Of a stretch of 45,089 bases of DNA, positions 1 through 8,224 are shown one piece after another; position 1 is the first letter of the stretch, and each line of letters opens with the position of its first letter. A model generated the notes under the pieces. That model was not told the DNA's origin and searched no databases. It saw only the letters and a list, made by a program, of their open reading frames with translations. A program made the translations under genes and the position numbers. Source of the DNA: Sulfurimonas sp. (GTDB lineage Bacteria > Campylobacterota > Campylobacteria > Campylobacterales > Sulfurimonadaceae); assembly GCA_027448805.1 (NCBI GenBank), contig DAIDMU010000066.1:1-45089 (forward strand). Reading direction: 5' to 3'.

Positions 1-93
1 TCTGTCAACATTTCTAAACGCCTCTATGATGTTGTTTGAGCGCAGCGCACCAACATCTATAAGATAATCAACCATCTCACTGTTTGAATTCAT
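1..93 (-). CDS. pcm: Probable protein-L-isoaspartate O-methyltransferase, N-terminal fragment (runs off the window)
   Basis: Only the first 31 codons lie in the window. The frame is open from an ATG at 93 to base 1, and the peptide starts MNSNSEMVDYLI and continues with GALRSNNIIEAFRNVDR. This resembles the N-terminus of Pcm enzymes, where a short helix (MV-x-Q/L-I-x-x-G) is followed by V/I-x-x-A-F/M-x-x-V-x-R. Pcm repairs isoaspartyl residues in aged proteins using S-adenosylmethionine. A GGAGGAGA ribosome site lies inside the 3' end of ald, two bases upstream of which the ald stop falls, so the gene is translationally close to ald and probably in the same operon. The catalytic region is not visible, so the name rests on a short stretch. 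Confidence 0.55.
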   Translation of the reverse strand, partial: MNSNSEMVDYLIDVGALRSNNIIEAFRNVDR

Positions 94-95
94 AA

Positions 96-1214
96 CTATC
101 TCTCCTCCAGACACGACTCAATGCTTTTAAACTCCAGATTGTGCGTGCTTGCTACCGAGAGATTTGTAACATTACCGTTATAGACATTAACGCCTAGAGC
201 CAGTGATGCGTCATTTTTAACGGCATTGATTACTCCCTCTTTTGCCAATTTTCTAACATAGGAGATTGTAGCGTTTGAGAGTGCCAAAGTGGAGGTTTTC
301 GGATAGGCTCCGGGCATATTTGCCACACAGTAGTGCAAAACGCCCTCTTCTGCAAAGATAGGATTTGTGTGGGTTGTCGGATGCGAAGCCTCAGAAGTGC
401 CGCCCTGATCTATCGCAATATCTACAACTACCGCTCCCCTTTTCATCTCTTTTAACATCTTGCATGTAATAAATTTCGGGGTCGCAGCACCGCCGTGAAC
501 AAGCACCGCGCCTACGACTATATCTGAAGCTTTTATTGCCTCAAGAAAGAGCTCCTCTGAATACAGAGCAGTTTTAACATGCGGAAGTATTTTTTTGAGC
601 TCATCAAGTTTTGGAGCCGTGCGATTAATAACAGTTACATCCGCGCCCATACCTGAAGCAATTTTAGCCGCACTAAATCCGGCATTACCCGCACCGATAA
701 CTAAAACTTTAGCCGCTTCAACTCCATCAGAACCGCTTATTAAAATACCCTCTCCGCCTTGATATCGGCTAAGATGATATGCCCCGACTATCGGCGCCAT
801 ACTTCCAGCTATCTCGCTCATCGGTTTTAAAAGCGGAAGCTCGCTTCCAAGCGCAACAGTCTCGTAGGCAATCGCACAAACTCCCTTTTGCATCAAAACT
901 TTAGTCAACTCTTTTGCGGGGGCTAGATGAAGATAACAGAAGAGCGTGTGCTTCTCGTTTAAAAATTCATACTCTGATGACTGCGGCTCTTTAACCTTTA
1001 CAATCAAATGAGCTTTTTCATAAAGCTCTTTGGCGCTTGCTGCTATCTTTGCCCCTGCATTTGCGTACGCATCATCGCTAAAACCGCTTCCTTCGCCTGC
1101 ACCGCTCTCTACAAACAGCTCATGACCGTCACTCACTAAAACAGCAATATTTGACGGCGTTGCTCCGACACGAAACTCATCAGTTTTAACCTCTTTTGGA
1201 ATTCCTATGACCAT
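96..1214 (-). CDS. ald: Alanine dehydrogenase
   Basis: NAD-dependent oxidative deamination of L-alanine to pyruvate and ammonium (reversible), a cytoplasmic link between nitrogen and carbon metabolism. The 372 residues match the family length. The N-terminus MVIGIPKEVKTDEFRVGATP carries the substrate-binding Arg and Lys signature; VKVKEPQ holds the second substrate Lys; LFCYLHLA holds the catalytic His; VLVIGAGNAGFSAAKIA (about 170-187) is the Rossmann nucleotide loop; VVVDIAIDQGG (about 263-273) holds the catalytic Asp. The loop reads GAGNAG, whereas I recall GGGVVG-type loops in Bacillus enzymes. An AAGGAG site sits 7 bases before the ATG. The gene follows the J-domain gene by 11 bases and precedes pcm by 2, which suggests one transcript. 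Confidence 0.93.
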   Translation of the reverse strand: MVIGIPKEVKTDEFRVGATPSNIAVLVSDGHELFVESGAGEGSGFSDDAYANAGAKIAASAKELYEKAHLIVKVKEPQSSEYEFLNEKHTLFCYLHLAPAKELTKVLMQKGVCAIAYETVALGSELPLLKPMSEIAGSMAPIVGAYHLSRYQGGEGILISGSDGVEAAKVLVIGAGNAGFSAAKIASGMGADVTVINRTAPKLDELKKILPHVKTALYSEELFLEAIKASDIVVGAVLVHGGAATPKFITCKMLKEMKRGAVVVDIAIDQGGTSEASHPTTHTNPIFAEEGVLHYCVANMPGAYPKTSTLALSNATISYVRKLAKEGVINAVKNDASLALGVNVYNGNVTNLSVASTHNLEFKSIESCLEER

Positions 1215-1225
1215 ATTTTTGCTCC

Positions 1226-1498
1226 TTAAAAATTATAAAACCAATCTTTTGATTTTCTTGAAAAAGGGTTTTGCTCGTAAAACTCCTCCTCATCAAGCCT
1301 AAATCTAAAATTTTGCATATATTCGTTGACTATTTTATAAGCCTCGTTAATCTCTTTGAACTTTTTTGCGTCACCCTCAGGCATATCGGGATGATAAATC
1401 TTTGATATTTTGCGGTACCTTTTTTTAAGCTCGGCATAAGATACGCGCGAAGATATATCCAATATGTCAAGAGCCTCTTGAAATTTTTCATAACTCAT
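1226..1498 (-). CDS. Small J-domain (DnaJ-like) co-chaperone
   Basis: A 90-residue protein that is almost only a J domain. Helix II is basic (ELKKRYRKISKIY), the HPD tripeptide that stimulates DnaK ATPase is at 36-38, and helix III follows (FKEINEAYKIV). The glycine-rich, zinc-finger and C-terminal client domains of DnaJ are absent, so this is a type III J protein that would deliver DnaK to one particular partner. The last residues (SRKSKDWFYNF) are aromatic and could be the specificity tail. It overlaps the upstream GDPD gene by 4 bases (ATGA), which indicates translational coupling. The partner is unknown. Confidence 0.85.
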   Translation of the reverse strand: MSYEKFQEALDILDISSRVSYAELKKRYRKISKIYHPDMPEGDAKKFKEINEAYKIVNEYMQNFRFRLDEEEFYEQNPFSRKSKDWFYNF

Positions 1499-2292
1499 AA
1501 AAAGCTGCCTCTTTTCTCCAAACTGTCACTAAATATGCAGTTTACGCCCATACTAAAGAGCTCTTTTGCCCGCGCAGAATCATTAACCGTATAGACGCCA
1601 ACAAAAAAGCCTGCTTCTCTTAACATCATTACGGTTTGTTTATCGACAAGTTCATCATTGAGAGTGTATCCGCTTGCTCCAAGCTCCATTAGATACTTAA
1701 TCAGTCTATGCGGATGCTTGCCTTCAACCAGAGCCGCAGTCGGCACATCAGGCAATTTCTCTTTAGCTAATTTAAGGTATTCGTGTCTAAACGACGAAAG
1801 CAAAACCAGCTCCTGCGCATCGCTCTCTTTTATCTCTTTTACAACCGCCTCTACTGCCACATCATCGCCTAGTACTCCACTCATATCTTTAATTTCAATA
1901 TTTAAAAAAATGTTATTCTCTTTTATAAACTCCAACGAGCCGCGAAGAGTAAGCAGCGGCTCTTTATGATTTTTATCTTTGTAAAACCAGCTTCCGTAAT
2001 CGAGCGCTCTAAGCTCCTCAAGAGTAAAGTCGCAAACTCTGTATGGCTTGCGAGATTTAAATCTCTCAATCTCGGTTACGTTTGTGGTTCTCTCTAAAGT
2101 ATCATCATGCATAACAATAGCCGCGCCATCACGGCTTAGCTGCACGTCTATCTCTATAAAATCACATTTGCCCAAACTCTTTTTTAACGCAATTAGCGTG
2201 TTTTCAGGCGCAATAGAACGAGCTCCCCTATGAGCGGCAATAAGTCCGGTTTGGTTTAAAAGTTCTAAAAATTTCATACAATATTCTATCAT
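1495..2292 (-). CDS. Glycerophosphodiester phosphodiesterase (GDPD family)
   Basis: Hydrolyses glycerophosphodiesters to glycerol-3-phosphate and an alcohol, using phospholipid breakdown products. The TIM-barrel signature is complete: AAHRGARSIAPENT (about 19-32) with the catalytic His, FIEIDVQLSRDG with the metal-binding Glu/Asp, VMHDDTLERTTN with the second His, and LNIEIKD. There is no signal peptide, so it is the cytoplasmic UgpQ-like type rather than periplasmic GlpQ. ATGs at 2292 and 2277 are both possible; neither has a strong ribosome site. It is the first gene of the minus-strand run GDPD-J domain-ald-pcm and is divergent from the MFS gene at 2355. Confidence 0.9.
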   Translation of the reverse strand: MIEYCMKFLELLNQTGLIAAHRGARSIAPENTLIALKKSLGKCDFIEIDVQLSRDGAAIVMHDDTLERTTNVTEIERFKSRKPYRVCDFTLEELRALDYGSWFYKDKNHKEPLLTLRGSLEFIKENNIFLNIEIKDMSGVLGDDVAVEAVVKEIKESDAQELVLLSSFRHEYLKLAKEKLPDVPTAALVEGKHPHRLIKYLMELGASGYTLNDELVDKQTVMMLREAGFFVGVYTVNDSARAKELFSMGVNCIFSDSLEKRGSFL

Positions 2293-2354
2293 TTATTTTA
2301 CCCAATCTCTGCTTTTGTGGTAAAATTGACACCATGGTATAAAAGGAGGTCTCA

Positions 2355-3626
2355 ATGCAAGCCGACAAAAGAACTGTTTATTCATGGGCGCTTTACGACT
2401 GGGCAAATTCTGCCTATGCAACCACGGTAATGGCCGGCTTTTTTCCTGTTTTTTTCAAGTCCTATTACAGCTCAGACGTTGAAGCAACGCTAAGCACGGC
2501 GCACCTCGGTTTTGCAAACTCAATATCCAGTTTTATAATAGTTCTTATCGCTCCTCTGCTTGGCGCTATGGCTGATAGCGGCTCGCTAAAGAAAAGATTC
2601 CTTTTTCTCTTTGCCTATCTCGGTATTTTGATGAGTGCGGCTTTGTCTCTGATTAGTCATGGCGAGTGGCAGCTGGCGGTGTTTGTATATATCCTTGGAA
2701 ATATCGGTTTTATGGGCGCAGATACATTTTATGACGCTTTGCTTCCCACTATATCAGATAAAAAAACTGCAGACTATGTTTCCGGAGTTGGTTTTGCGCT
2801 TGGCTATCTCGGCGGTGGGATATTATTTAGTATCAATGTTCTGATGTTGCAAAACTTTTCGCTCTTTGGGCTGGAGAATGAAGCTGAGGCAATCAAAGCA
2901 TCGTTTTTATGCGTGGCTCTCTGGTGGGCGCTCTTTTCACTTCCAATATTTCTCTTTGTTGAGGAGAACAAAAGGGAGCCAAAAAACCTTCCAGCACTCA
3001 TAAAAGACGGATATATCAGGCTAAAAAACACATTTGGCAAGATAAGAGAGATTAAAGGAATTTTTCTCTTTTTACTTGCCTACTGGCTATACATTGACGG
3101 CGTTGATACGATTATAAGGATGGCGGTTGATTACGGAATGGCTCTTGGGTTTGACTCCAAAAATCTTATTTTTGCTCTCTTAATCGTTCAGTTTGTAGGT
3201 TTTCCCGCAACGCTGGTTTTTATAAAAATTGCCCAGCTTTGGGATACGAAAAAAGCTATATTTTTGGCAATCGGAATCTATCTTTTTATCACGCTTTGGG
3301 CTACGATGATACAAAAGGTGTATGAGTTTTATATTCTTGCCATTATGATTGCGCTTGTTCAAGGCGGTATTCAGGCGCTTAGCCGTTCATACTACTCAAA
3401 GATGATTCCAAAAGAGCATGCCGCGGAATTTTTCGGCTTTTATAATTTTTTGGGCAAATTTGCGGCTATTTTAGGACCTCTTTTAGTGGCCCTTGTTGCA
3501 CTTCTAACTCAAAACTCCCGCGCCTCCATCGGCTCTGTTGCCATATTGTTTATACTCGGCGCAATTTTGCTCTATTTTGTGGATGAGAAGAGGACGGCCA
3601 AAGATGTTAAAAATGCCCTAAAGTGA
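2355..3626 (+). CDS. MFS transporter, UMF1/Atg22-like family
   Basis: A 423-residue inner-membrane protein with about 12 hydrophobic segments. The N-terminus YSWALYDWANSAYATTVMAGFFPVFF is, from memory, the characteristic opening of the UMF1 (Atg22-like) branch of the major facilitator superfamily. The loop after the second helix pair reads LLGAMADSGSLKKRF, an MFS A-like motif. A segment near 340 (QGGIQALSRSYYSKMIP) is also typical. Eukaryotic Atg22 exports amino acids from the vacuole; the substrate of bacterial members is not established and I do not assign one. An AAAGGAGG ribosome site precedes the ATG. The 3' end overlaps the convergent acyltransferase gene by 9 bases. Confidence 0.88.
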   Translation: MQADKRTVYSWALYDWANSAYATTVMAGFFPVFFKSYYSSDVEATLSTAHLGFANSISSFIIVLIAPLLGAMADSGSLKKRFLFLFAYLGILMSAALSLISHGEWQLAVFVYILGNIGFMGADTFYDALLPTISDKKTADYVSGVGFALGYLGGGILFSINVLMLQNFSLFGLENEAEAIKASFLCVALWWALFSLPIFLFVEENKREPKNLPALIKDGYIRLKNTFGKIREIKGIFLFLLAYWLYIDGVDTIIRMAVDYGMALGFDSKNLIFALLIVQFVGFPATLVFIKIAQLWDTKKAIFLAIGIYLFITLWATMIQKVYEFYILAIMIALVQGGIQALSRSYYSKMIPKEHAAEFFGFYNFLGKFAAILGPLLVALVALLTQNSRASIGSVAILFILGAILLYFVDEKRTAKDVKNALK

Positions 3627-4859
3627 TACTGAATTTCTCTCCAGCTCGCTCTCTATCGCATCTCTTGTTATTTTTGCCAATTCACTGCTTCCAAAGTCTT
3701 TTGGAAAGATGGGCTTCAAAAAAGTAACTCTTATTTTTTTAGGCCTTGGAACTATTTTGCCAGTCTGCAATGCCTCGTAACTGCCATCAATCACAACGGG
3801 GAGAATAGGGATATTGAACGTCTTGGAGAGCATCGCAAAAAACGGTCTGAACTCCAGAAGCTTTCTATCCCTCGTTCTTGCCCCCTCAGGAAAAATAACA
3901 AGACTATTCCCCTCTCTTAAGGGCTGTGCGCAGAGCTGCATCGTATGTTTCAAATCCACATTTGCATCGATGAGTATCGTCTGTCCATGTTTTGATATGG
4001 GACCCAAAAGCGTTGTTCCAAACACCTGTTTATATGCCAGAAAAAAGCTTTTTTTTAGAGTTTTGTACGGCAGTATCGACTCTATTAAAAAGCCGTCAAG
4101 CATACTCTGGTGTGATGGCGCGATTATGCAAGGGTATGGCGGAATATTCTCTTTATTGACTATTTCAAGACGGAAATAGAGTTTAAATAGAGGAAAAAGA
4201 AGAGTTTTGTAGAGACTCATAATGATTGGGGAGTAGATAAGTTTTTCGTCTATTTTCTCCCCCAATATCTTCTCCCATTCAGGCTTAACAAAATCTACAT
4301 GTTGAGTATTTTTCAAAATGAACATGTAGAGTGATTTCAGGTTCATAAGCCCTGAAAACGCGGCTTCATCTATTTTTACTCCGAAGCTCTGCTCGATAAA
4401 AACAAAAAGCTCAACATAGTTGAGAGAATCAAATCCCAAATCAAGCTCTAAATGTGACGAGGGAACTATTTTGCTCTTTGTTATAGTCGAGATATAGCTC
4501 TTTAACGTGGCATATATCTCATCATCTGGCTCATCTTCGTCGCTAATTTCAGACATATTTTTGGAATTTAAAAGCTCCTCTATGGCAGCCAAATCAACCC
4601 TGTTAGATGCAGTTTTTGGCAGCGGCGCTCTTAAAATCTTATACCCTTTTATTTTTTGCGCCTCTTCAACTTCCATATTGTAAAGCTCAATGGCGTACCA
4701 CCTTAACTCCTCCTGGATATTGATTATTTTTGCCTCTTTTAGAGCCTCAAAATTTGGATAAATTAACGCAAAAGGGTGATGGTTATGCTCTATAATCGCT
4801 ATATCTTTAATATAGCGTGTAAGCGAGAGAACTCTATTTTTTATTTTTTCTAAATCCAT
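3618..4859 (-). CDS. Acyl-CoA-synthetase C-terminal remnant fused to acyl carrier and PlsC acyltransferase domains
   Basis: Three parts are visible in 413 residues. Residues 1-100 look like the small C-terminal subdomain of AMP-forming acyl-CoA/ACP synthetases (V-x5-YIKDIAIIEH, then a final PLPKTASNRVD). Residues about 115-185 form an acyl carrier domain with the phosphopantetheine serine in LGFDSLNYVEL. Residues about 225-413 are a PlsC-type acyltransferase with SHQSMLD (H-x4-D) and FPEGARTR. The likely role is transfer of an acyl chain from the built-in carrier to lysophosphatidate or another lysolipid at the membrane. The large adenylation domain expected upstream is absent. The ATG at 4859 is chosen because GGAG lies 12 bases upstream; the longer frame would start with TTG at 4898. 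Confidence 0.82.
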   Translation of the reverse strand: MDLEKIKNRVLSLTRYIKDIAIIEHNHHPFALIYPNFEALKEAKIINIQEELRWYAIELYNMEVEEAQKIKGYKILRAPLPKTASNRVDLAAIEELLNSKNMSEISDEDEPDDEIYATLKSYISTITKSKIVPSSHLELDLGFDSLNYVELFVFIEQSFGVKIDEAAFSGLMNLKSLYMFILKNTQHVDFVKPEWEKILGEKIDEKLIYSPIIMSLYKTLLFPLFKLYFRLEIVNKENIPPYPCIIAPSHQSMLDGFLIESILPYKTLKKSFFLAYKQVFGTTLLGPISKHGQTILIDANVDLKHTMQLCAQPLREGNSLVIFPEGARTRDRKLLEFRPFFAMLSKTFNIPILPVVIDGSYEALQTGKIVPRPKKIRVTFLKPIFPKDFGSSELAKITRDAIESELERNSVSL

Positions 4860-4972
4860 TTTACAGATACGCTCCAATATTAGCCCAATAATACCCAAGA
4901 GGTAAATAGATTGTCAAGCCTAGATTAAGAGCCAAAAAGTTAAAATACGCAAATAAACAGACAAGGCTATTT

Positions 4973-5524
4973 TTGTTAAATCTTCCTAATATATTGGCAT
5001 TTTCACGTATTCTTTTGGCACCGCTCATGTTTTGGATAATTTTAAATCCAGATTTTTTCACAGAAAATGGCTACCACATAAGCTGGAACTACTACGCGGC
5101 ATCGCTTCTCTTTGTTTTAGCAAGCGTGACAGACTTTTTTGACGGCTTCATTGCAAGAGAGTGGAACCAGATGACTATGCTTGGCTCCATAATAGACCCT
5201 CTTGTAGACAAGATGCTGATAATCGCCGCATTTTTAGGACTTATGATGATTGGCGAAGCAAGTGCGTGGGCTATTTATATCATCATTATTCGCGAGCTTT
5301 TCATTACCGGAATCCGTACGGTAGCCCTAGGTGAAGGACTGGATATAAAAGCTTCATGGGCCGGCAAAGTAAAGACGGTTGTTCAGATGATTGCCATAGG
5401 ATTTTTGCTTATGCACTGGCCGCTTGGCACTGAGCTCTTATGGCTGGCGGTCGCTCTGACACTCTACTCCGGTTTTGAGTATCTTTATGGATTTAGAGCT
5501 GCAATTTTAAAAGGTAAAAATTAA
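4973..5524 (+). CDS. pgsA: CDP-diacylglycerol-glycerol-3-phosphate 3-phosphatidyltransferase
   Basis: Makes phosphatidylglycerophosphate from CDP-diacylglycerol and glycerol-3-phosphate, the committed step to phosphatidylglycerol and cardiolipin, in the inner membrane. The CDP-alcohol phosphotransferase motif D-x2-D-G-x2-A-R-x7-G-x3-D-x3-D is complete (DFFDGFIARE...GSIIDPLVD, about residues 52-76). At 183 residues with about five membrane segments it is of family size. The start is TTG at 4973, supported by AAGG a few bases upstream and by the conserved opening LNLPNILAFSRI. The stop overlaps the rseP ATG by one base. The adjacent ACP-acyltransferase on the opposite strand also belongs to phospholipid synthesis. 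Confidence 0.93.
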   Translation: MLNLPNILAFSRILLAPLMFWIILNPDFFTENGYHISWNYYAASLLFVLASVTDFFDGFIAREWNQMTMLGSIIDPLVDKMLIIAAFLGLMMIGEASAWAIYIIIIRELFITGIRTVALGEGLDIKASWAGKVKTVVQMIAIGFLLMHWPLGTELLWLAVALTLYSGFEYLYGFRAAILKGKN

Positions 5525-6576
5525 TGAGTTTTTTGGTTTCACTGATTGTCATATCGGCACTTATATTTTTTCATGAGTTAGGTCACTACTTTGCAGCCCG
5601 TGCCATGGGTGTTTACGTTGAAGTTTTCAGCATAGGTTTTGGACGAAAAGTAGCCTCGTTTAAGAGATGGGGAACCGAATGGAGAATCGCACTTATCCCG
5701 CTTGGCGGATATGTAAAGATGAAGGGTCAAGATGACTCTGACCCTACAAAAAAAAGCTATGACAGCGACAGCTACAACGTAAAAACACCTTTGCAAAAAA
5801 TTTTTATTCTGCTTGCCGGACCGCTTGCAAACTTTGTTTTGGCGTTTGTTCTCTACTTTGTCATAGCTCTTGGCGGACCGAATATCCTCTCTCCTGTCAT
5901 AGGAACCGTTGCAAAAGAGTCACCCGCATTTGTTGCAGGACTGGAGGCAAATGACACTATCCGCTCGATTAACGGAGCCGTGATTACTACTTGGAAAGAG
6001 ATGGCGGAGGTTATTGAAACGTCCGAGGGGCCTCTAAACATTGAGATTGAGAGAGCGGGATATATCCACTTTATAACACTGAGCCCAAAAATCACTCAAA
6101 GCACAAATATGTTTAATGAAGTGATAGAGAAGAAAATGATAGGAATCGGAAGTGCGGGGGTTTCACATAAACTTGAATTAAGCGTTGGAGAGACTCTCTC
6201 TTATGCTGCCGAGCAGACAGCCTTTGCCTCAACTCTGATATTTACGGGACTTAAAAAACTCCTAGTCGGAGAAGTTCCCGCAAACGAACTTGGCGGAATA
6301 ATCTCCATAGTCAAACTTACATCCGATGCGACTGATGCCGGCTGGATGAGCGTTTTGTTTTTTGCAGCGCTCATCTCCGTAAATCTCGGCGTTTTAAACC
6401 TCCTTCCTATTCCGGCACTTGACGGCGGACATATTATGTTTAACCTCTATGAGCTTATATTTAGAAGAGAGGTAAACGAAGAGATTATGGTAAAATTGAC
6501 CATTGCAGGCTGGGTGATACTCTTTTCACTTATGGGGCTTGGTCTTTATAACGATATTAACAGACTTGTGGGGTAG
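5524..6576 (+). CDS. rseP: RIP metalloprotease, RseP/site-2 protease family (M50)
   Basis: Intramembrane zinc protease that cleaves membrane-bound anti-sigma factors or remnant signal peptides. HELGH at 17-21 supplies two zinc His and the catalytic Glu inside the first membrane helix; NLLPIPALDGGH (about 293-304) supplies the third ligand Asp in the LDG motif. A single PDZ-like region spans about 118-190 (AGLEANDTIRSINGAVITTW). At 350 residues it is shorter than the about 450 of E. coli RseP, which has two PDZ domains; the one-PDZ form is usual outside gammaproteobacteria. The ATG overlaps the pgsA stop (TAATG), so translation is coupled. No sigma-E or RseA partner gene is in this window. Confidence 0.92.
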   Translation: MSFLVSLIVISALIFFHELGHYFAARAMGVYVEVFSIGFGRKVASFKRWGTEWRIALIPLGGYVKMKGQDDSDPTKKSYDSDSYNVKTPLQKIFILLAGPLANFVLAFVLYFVIALGGPNILSPVIGTVAKESPAFVAGLEANDTIRSINGAVITTWKEMAEVIETSEGPLNIEIERAGYIHFITLSPKITQSTNMFNEVIEKKMIGIGSAGVSHKLELSVGETLSYAAEQTAFASTLIFTGLKKLLVGEVPANELGGIISIVKLTSDATDAGWMSVLFFAALISVNLGVLNLLPIPALDGGHIMFNLYELIFRREVNEEIMVKLTIAGWVILFSLMGLGLYNDINRLVG

Positions 6577-6581
6577 GATGA

Positions 6582-7268
6582 ATGAATAATATAATGAGCG
6601 ATGAAGAGTACAAAATCTACATTGACAGCATAATCAGAAGGGTTGAGTTTGCAAGGGTAAGATTTGATGAAAAACATATAGTTAAAATCATAGCAATCAG
6701 CAAATACTCTAACGCAGATGAAATAGCAAAGCTATACCGCATAGGCCAAAGAGCTTTTGGCGAGAACAAAGTTCAAGATTTACGCGCAAAAAGCCTAGAG
6801 CTTGAGGAGTTTCCTCTTGAGTGGCACTTTGTCGGAAATCTGCAAAAGAACAAAATAAACAATTTGCTAGATATAAACCCTGCCCTCTTCCACGGACTTG
6901 ACTCTTTGGAGCTCGCATACGAGCTTCAAAAAAAACTAGAAGCCAGAGATATGACACTAGATGCCCTGCTTCAGATAAACTCTGCAAAAGAGGAGTCTAA
7001 GCACGGTGTAATGCCTGAAGTTGCAGTTACGATTTACAACAAAATAAAAAAAGAGTGTCCGAATATCCATCTAAGAGGCGTTATGAGCATCGGCGCGCAT
7101 AGTGATGACAAAACCGTAATTAAGAAAAGTTTTGAGACAACTTATAGTGTCTATAAGCAGTTAGATGGTGCAACAATCTGTTCTATGGGAATGAGCGGGG
7201 ATTTTGATCTGGCTATCGAGTGCGGCTCCAACATGGTCCGCCTCGGCTCGATAATGTTCAATAAATAG
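6582..7268 (+). CDS. yggS: Pyridoxal-phosphate homeostasis protein (YggS/PLPBP family)
   Basis: A 228-residue TIM-barrel protein that binds pyridoxal 5'-phosphate without a known enzymatic reaction and buffers vitamin B6 and amino-acid pools. The PLP-binding lysine is K41 in IAISKYSN. Other family marks are FGENKVQDL, WHFVGNLQKNKI (the usual WH-x-IG-x-LQ-x-NK), LRGVMSIGAH and the closing phosphate-binding SMGMSGDFDLAIECGSNMVRLGS. It begins 5 bases after rseP, making pgsA-rseP-yggS one operon. The ATG at 6582 could be replaced by the one at 6594; both keep the fold intact. Confidence 0.93.
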   Translation: MNNIMSDEEYKIYIDSIIRRVEFARVRFDEKHIVKIIAISKYSNADEIAKLYRIGQRAFGENKVQDLRAKSLELEEFPLEWHFVGNLQKNKINNLLDINPALFHGLDSLELAYELQKKLEARDMTLDALLQINSAKEESKHGVMPEVAVTIYNKIKKECPNIHLRGVMSIGAHSDDKTVIKKSFETTYSVYKQLDGATICSMGMSGDFDLAIECGSNMVRLGSIMFNK

Positions 7269-7311
7269 AACTGTTTTTTTAAATTATTTCTAGATTAAGG
7301 GAAATAACGAT

Positions 7312-8076
7312 TTAATGCATCACTTTTCTAGCTTTAATCGGTTGAACTGGTCTGTTATTGTTTACACCATTCAATGCTTTAGAAAACTCTTTTACTTGAA
7401 CAGGTGAAATTGTAGAATAACTTTTAAGAACTAACCATCTAACACCTTCACTGCATGGTGGAGTCGTCAATGAACCTGTGAATCTATAATATGCCTTATC
7501 TTTTGGTAAAAATTTATTTACTTCATCGGCAGAAATTGATAAAACATTTTTTTCATTTGCCTTATGTGGCATTTTATCCCATATTTTTTTAATAAGAGGA
7601 TTTTCAGCACCGTCCTCAAACATAATTCCGACTACCGCCAAAGAGCCATCTTCTGTTGCATGTACAAAATGGCCTTCAAATGGAAAATGTTCTCCATCTA
7701 TTTGATTTTCACTAGGTGTGTGAAAATGTAACTGCAATAGAGAAAAATTCATTCCGTCAATCTTAATAGTGCTTCCCTTCTCAAAATTCACTTGGATAGT
7801 GTGTCCGTTATTTATAACAGATGAGATACCAGTATTGTAATCAAATAAAATTGGCTCCAAACCCTTAGTTTCTACCGTAACACTTTTTTCTATATTAATA
7901 GGAGATTGGCTTTTACCGTGCTTGCATAAACTATAATCAGCAGACAATTCACCCCAGTTTTCTGGGCCATTATGTCCTGTATAACCCCAATGAGTTTCAT
8001 GCCCACCACTCGCTAAGAGTGCACTGCCTAAAAGTGCAACTACTACACTGCTTGTTAAAATTTTACCTACTTTCAT
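7312..8076 (-). CDS. cah: Periplasmic alpha-class carbonic anhydrase
   Basis: Interconverts CO2 and bicarbonate in the periplasm. Residues 1-22 form a signal peptide (ILTSSVVVALLGSALLASG). The zinc ligands are H117 and H119 in LHFHTPSEN and H136 in EGHFVH; SQSPINI, NNGHTIQV and FTGSLTTPPCSEGVRW are classical alpha-class stretches, and C51 with the PPCSEG Cys would form the conserved disulphide. The ATG at 8076 has AAGGG six bases upstream, so the in-frame TTG at 8082 is unlikely. It is a single-gene unit facing away from the flavoprotein gene. In a CO2-fixing sulfur oxidiser it would help inorganic-carbon supply or pH control, which is inference. Confidence 0.95.
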   Translation of the reverse strand: MKVGKILTSSVVVALLGSALLASGGHETHWGYTGHNGPENWGELSADYSLCKHGKSQSPINIEKSVTVETKGLEPILFDYNTGISSVINNGHTIQVNFEKGSTIKIDGMNFSLLQLHFHTPSENQIDGEHFPFEGHFVHATEDGSLAVVGIMFEDGAENPLIKKIWDKMPHKANEKNVLSISADEVNKFLPKDKAYYRFTGSLTTPPCSEGVRWLVLKSYSTISPVQVKEFSKALNGVNNNRPVQPIKARKVMH

Positions 8077-8224
8077 ATACAACCCTTTATAAGAAATTTT
8101 TATCCAACAATCGTATCACATAAAGTTAAATTTAAACAAAGTACTTATTATTATTATTTATGTTTGTCTTATGTGCTACCTGTAGTTACACAAATAAATA
8201 ATAAAAATTAGACTAAAATATCGC

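Noticed and set aside
1658..1969. Open frame of about 100 codons on the plus strand opposite the GDPD gene
   Set aside because: Serine/leucine-rich translation without motif, fully antisense to a well-supported gene; a shadow frame. The same applies to the other antisense frames, for example 3814-4179, 21771-22238, 30720-31064 and 36385-36780.
4861..5061. Minus-strand 66-codon frame overlapping the pgsA start
   Set aside because: It is antisense to the conserved N-terminus of pgsA and has no recognisable content.
8147..8160. ATT trinucleotide run upstream of the carbonic anhydrase gene
   Set aside because: Only about four units and imperfect; consistent with AT-rich promoter DNA rather than a phase-variable repeat.
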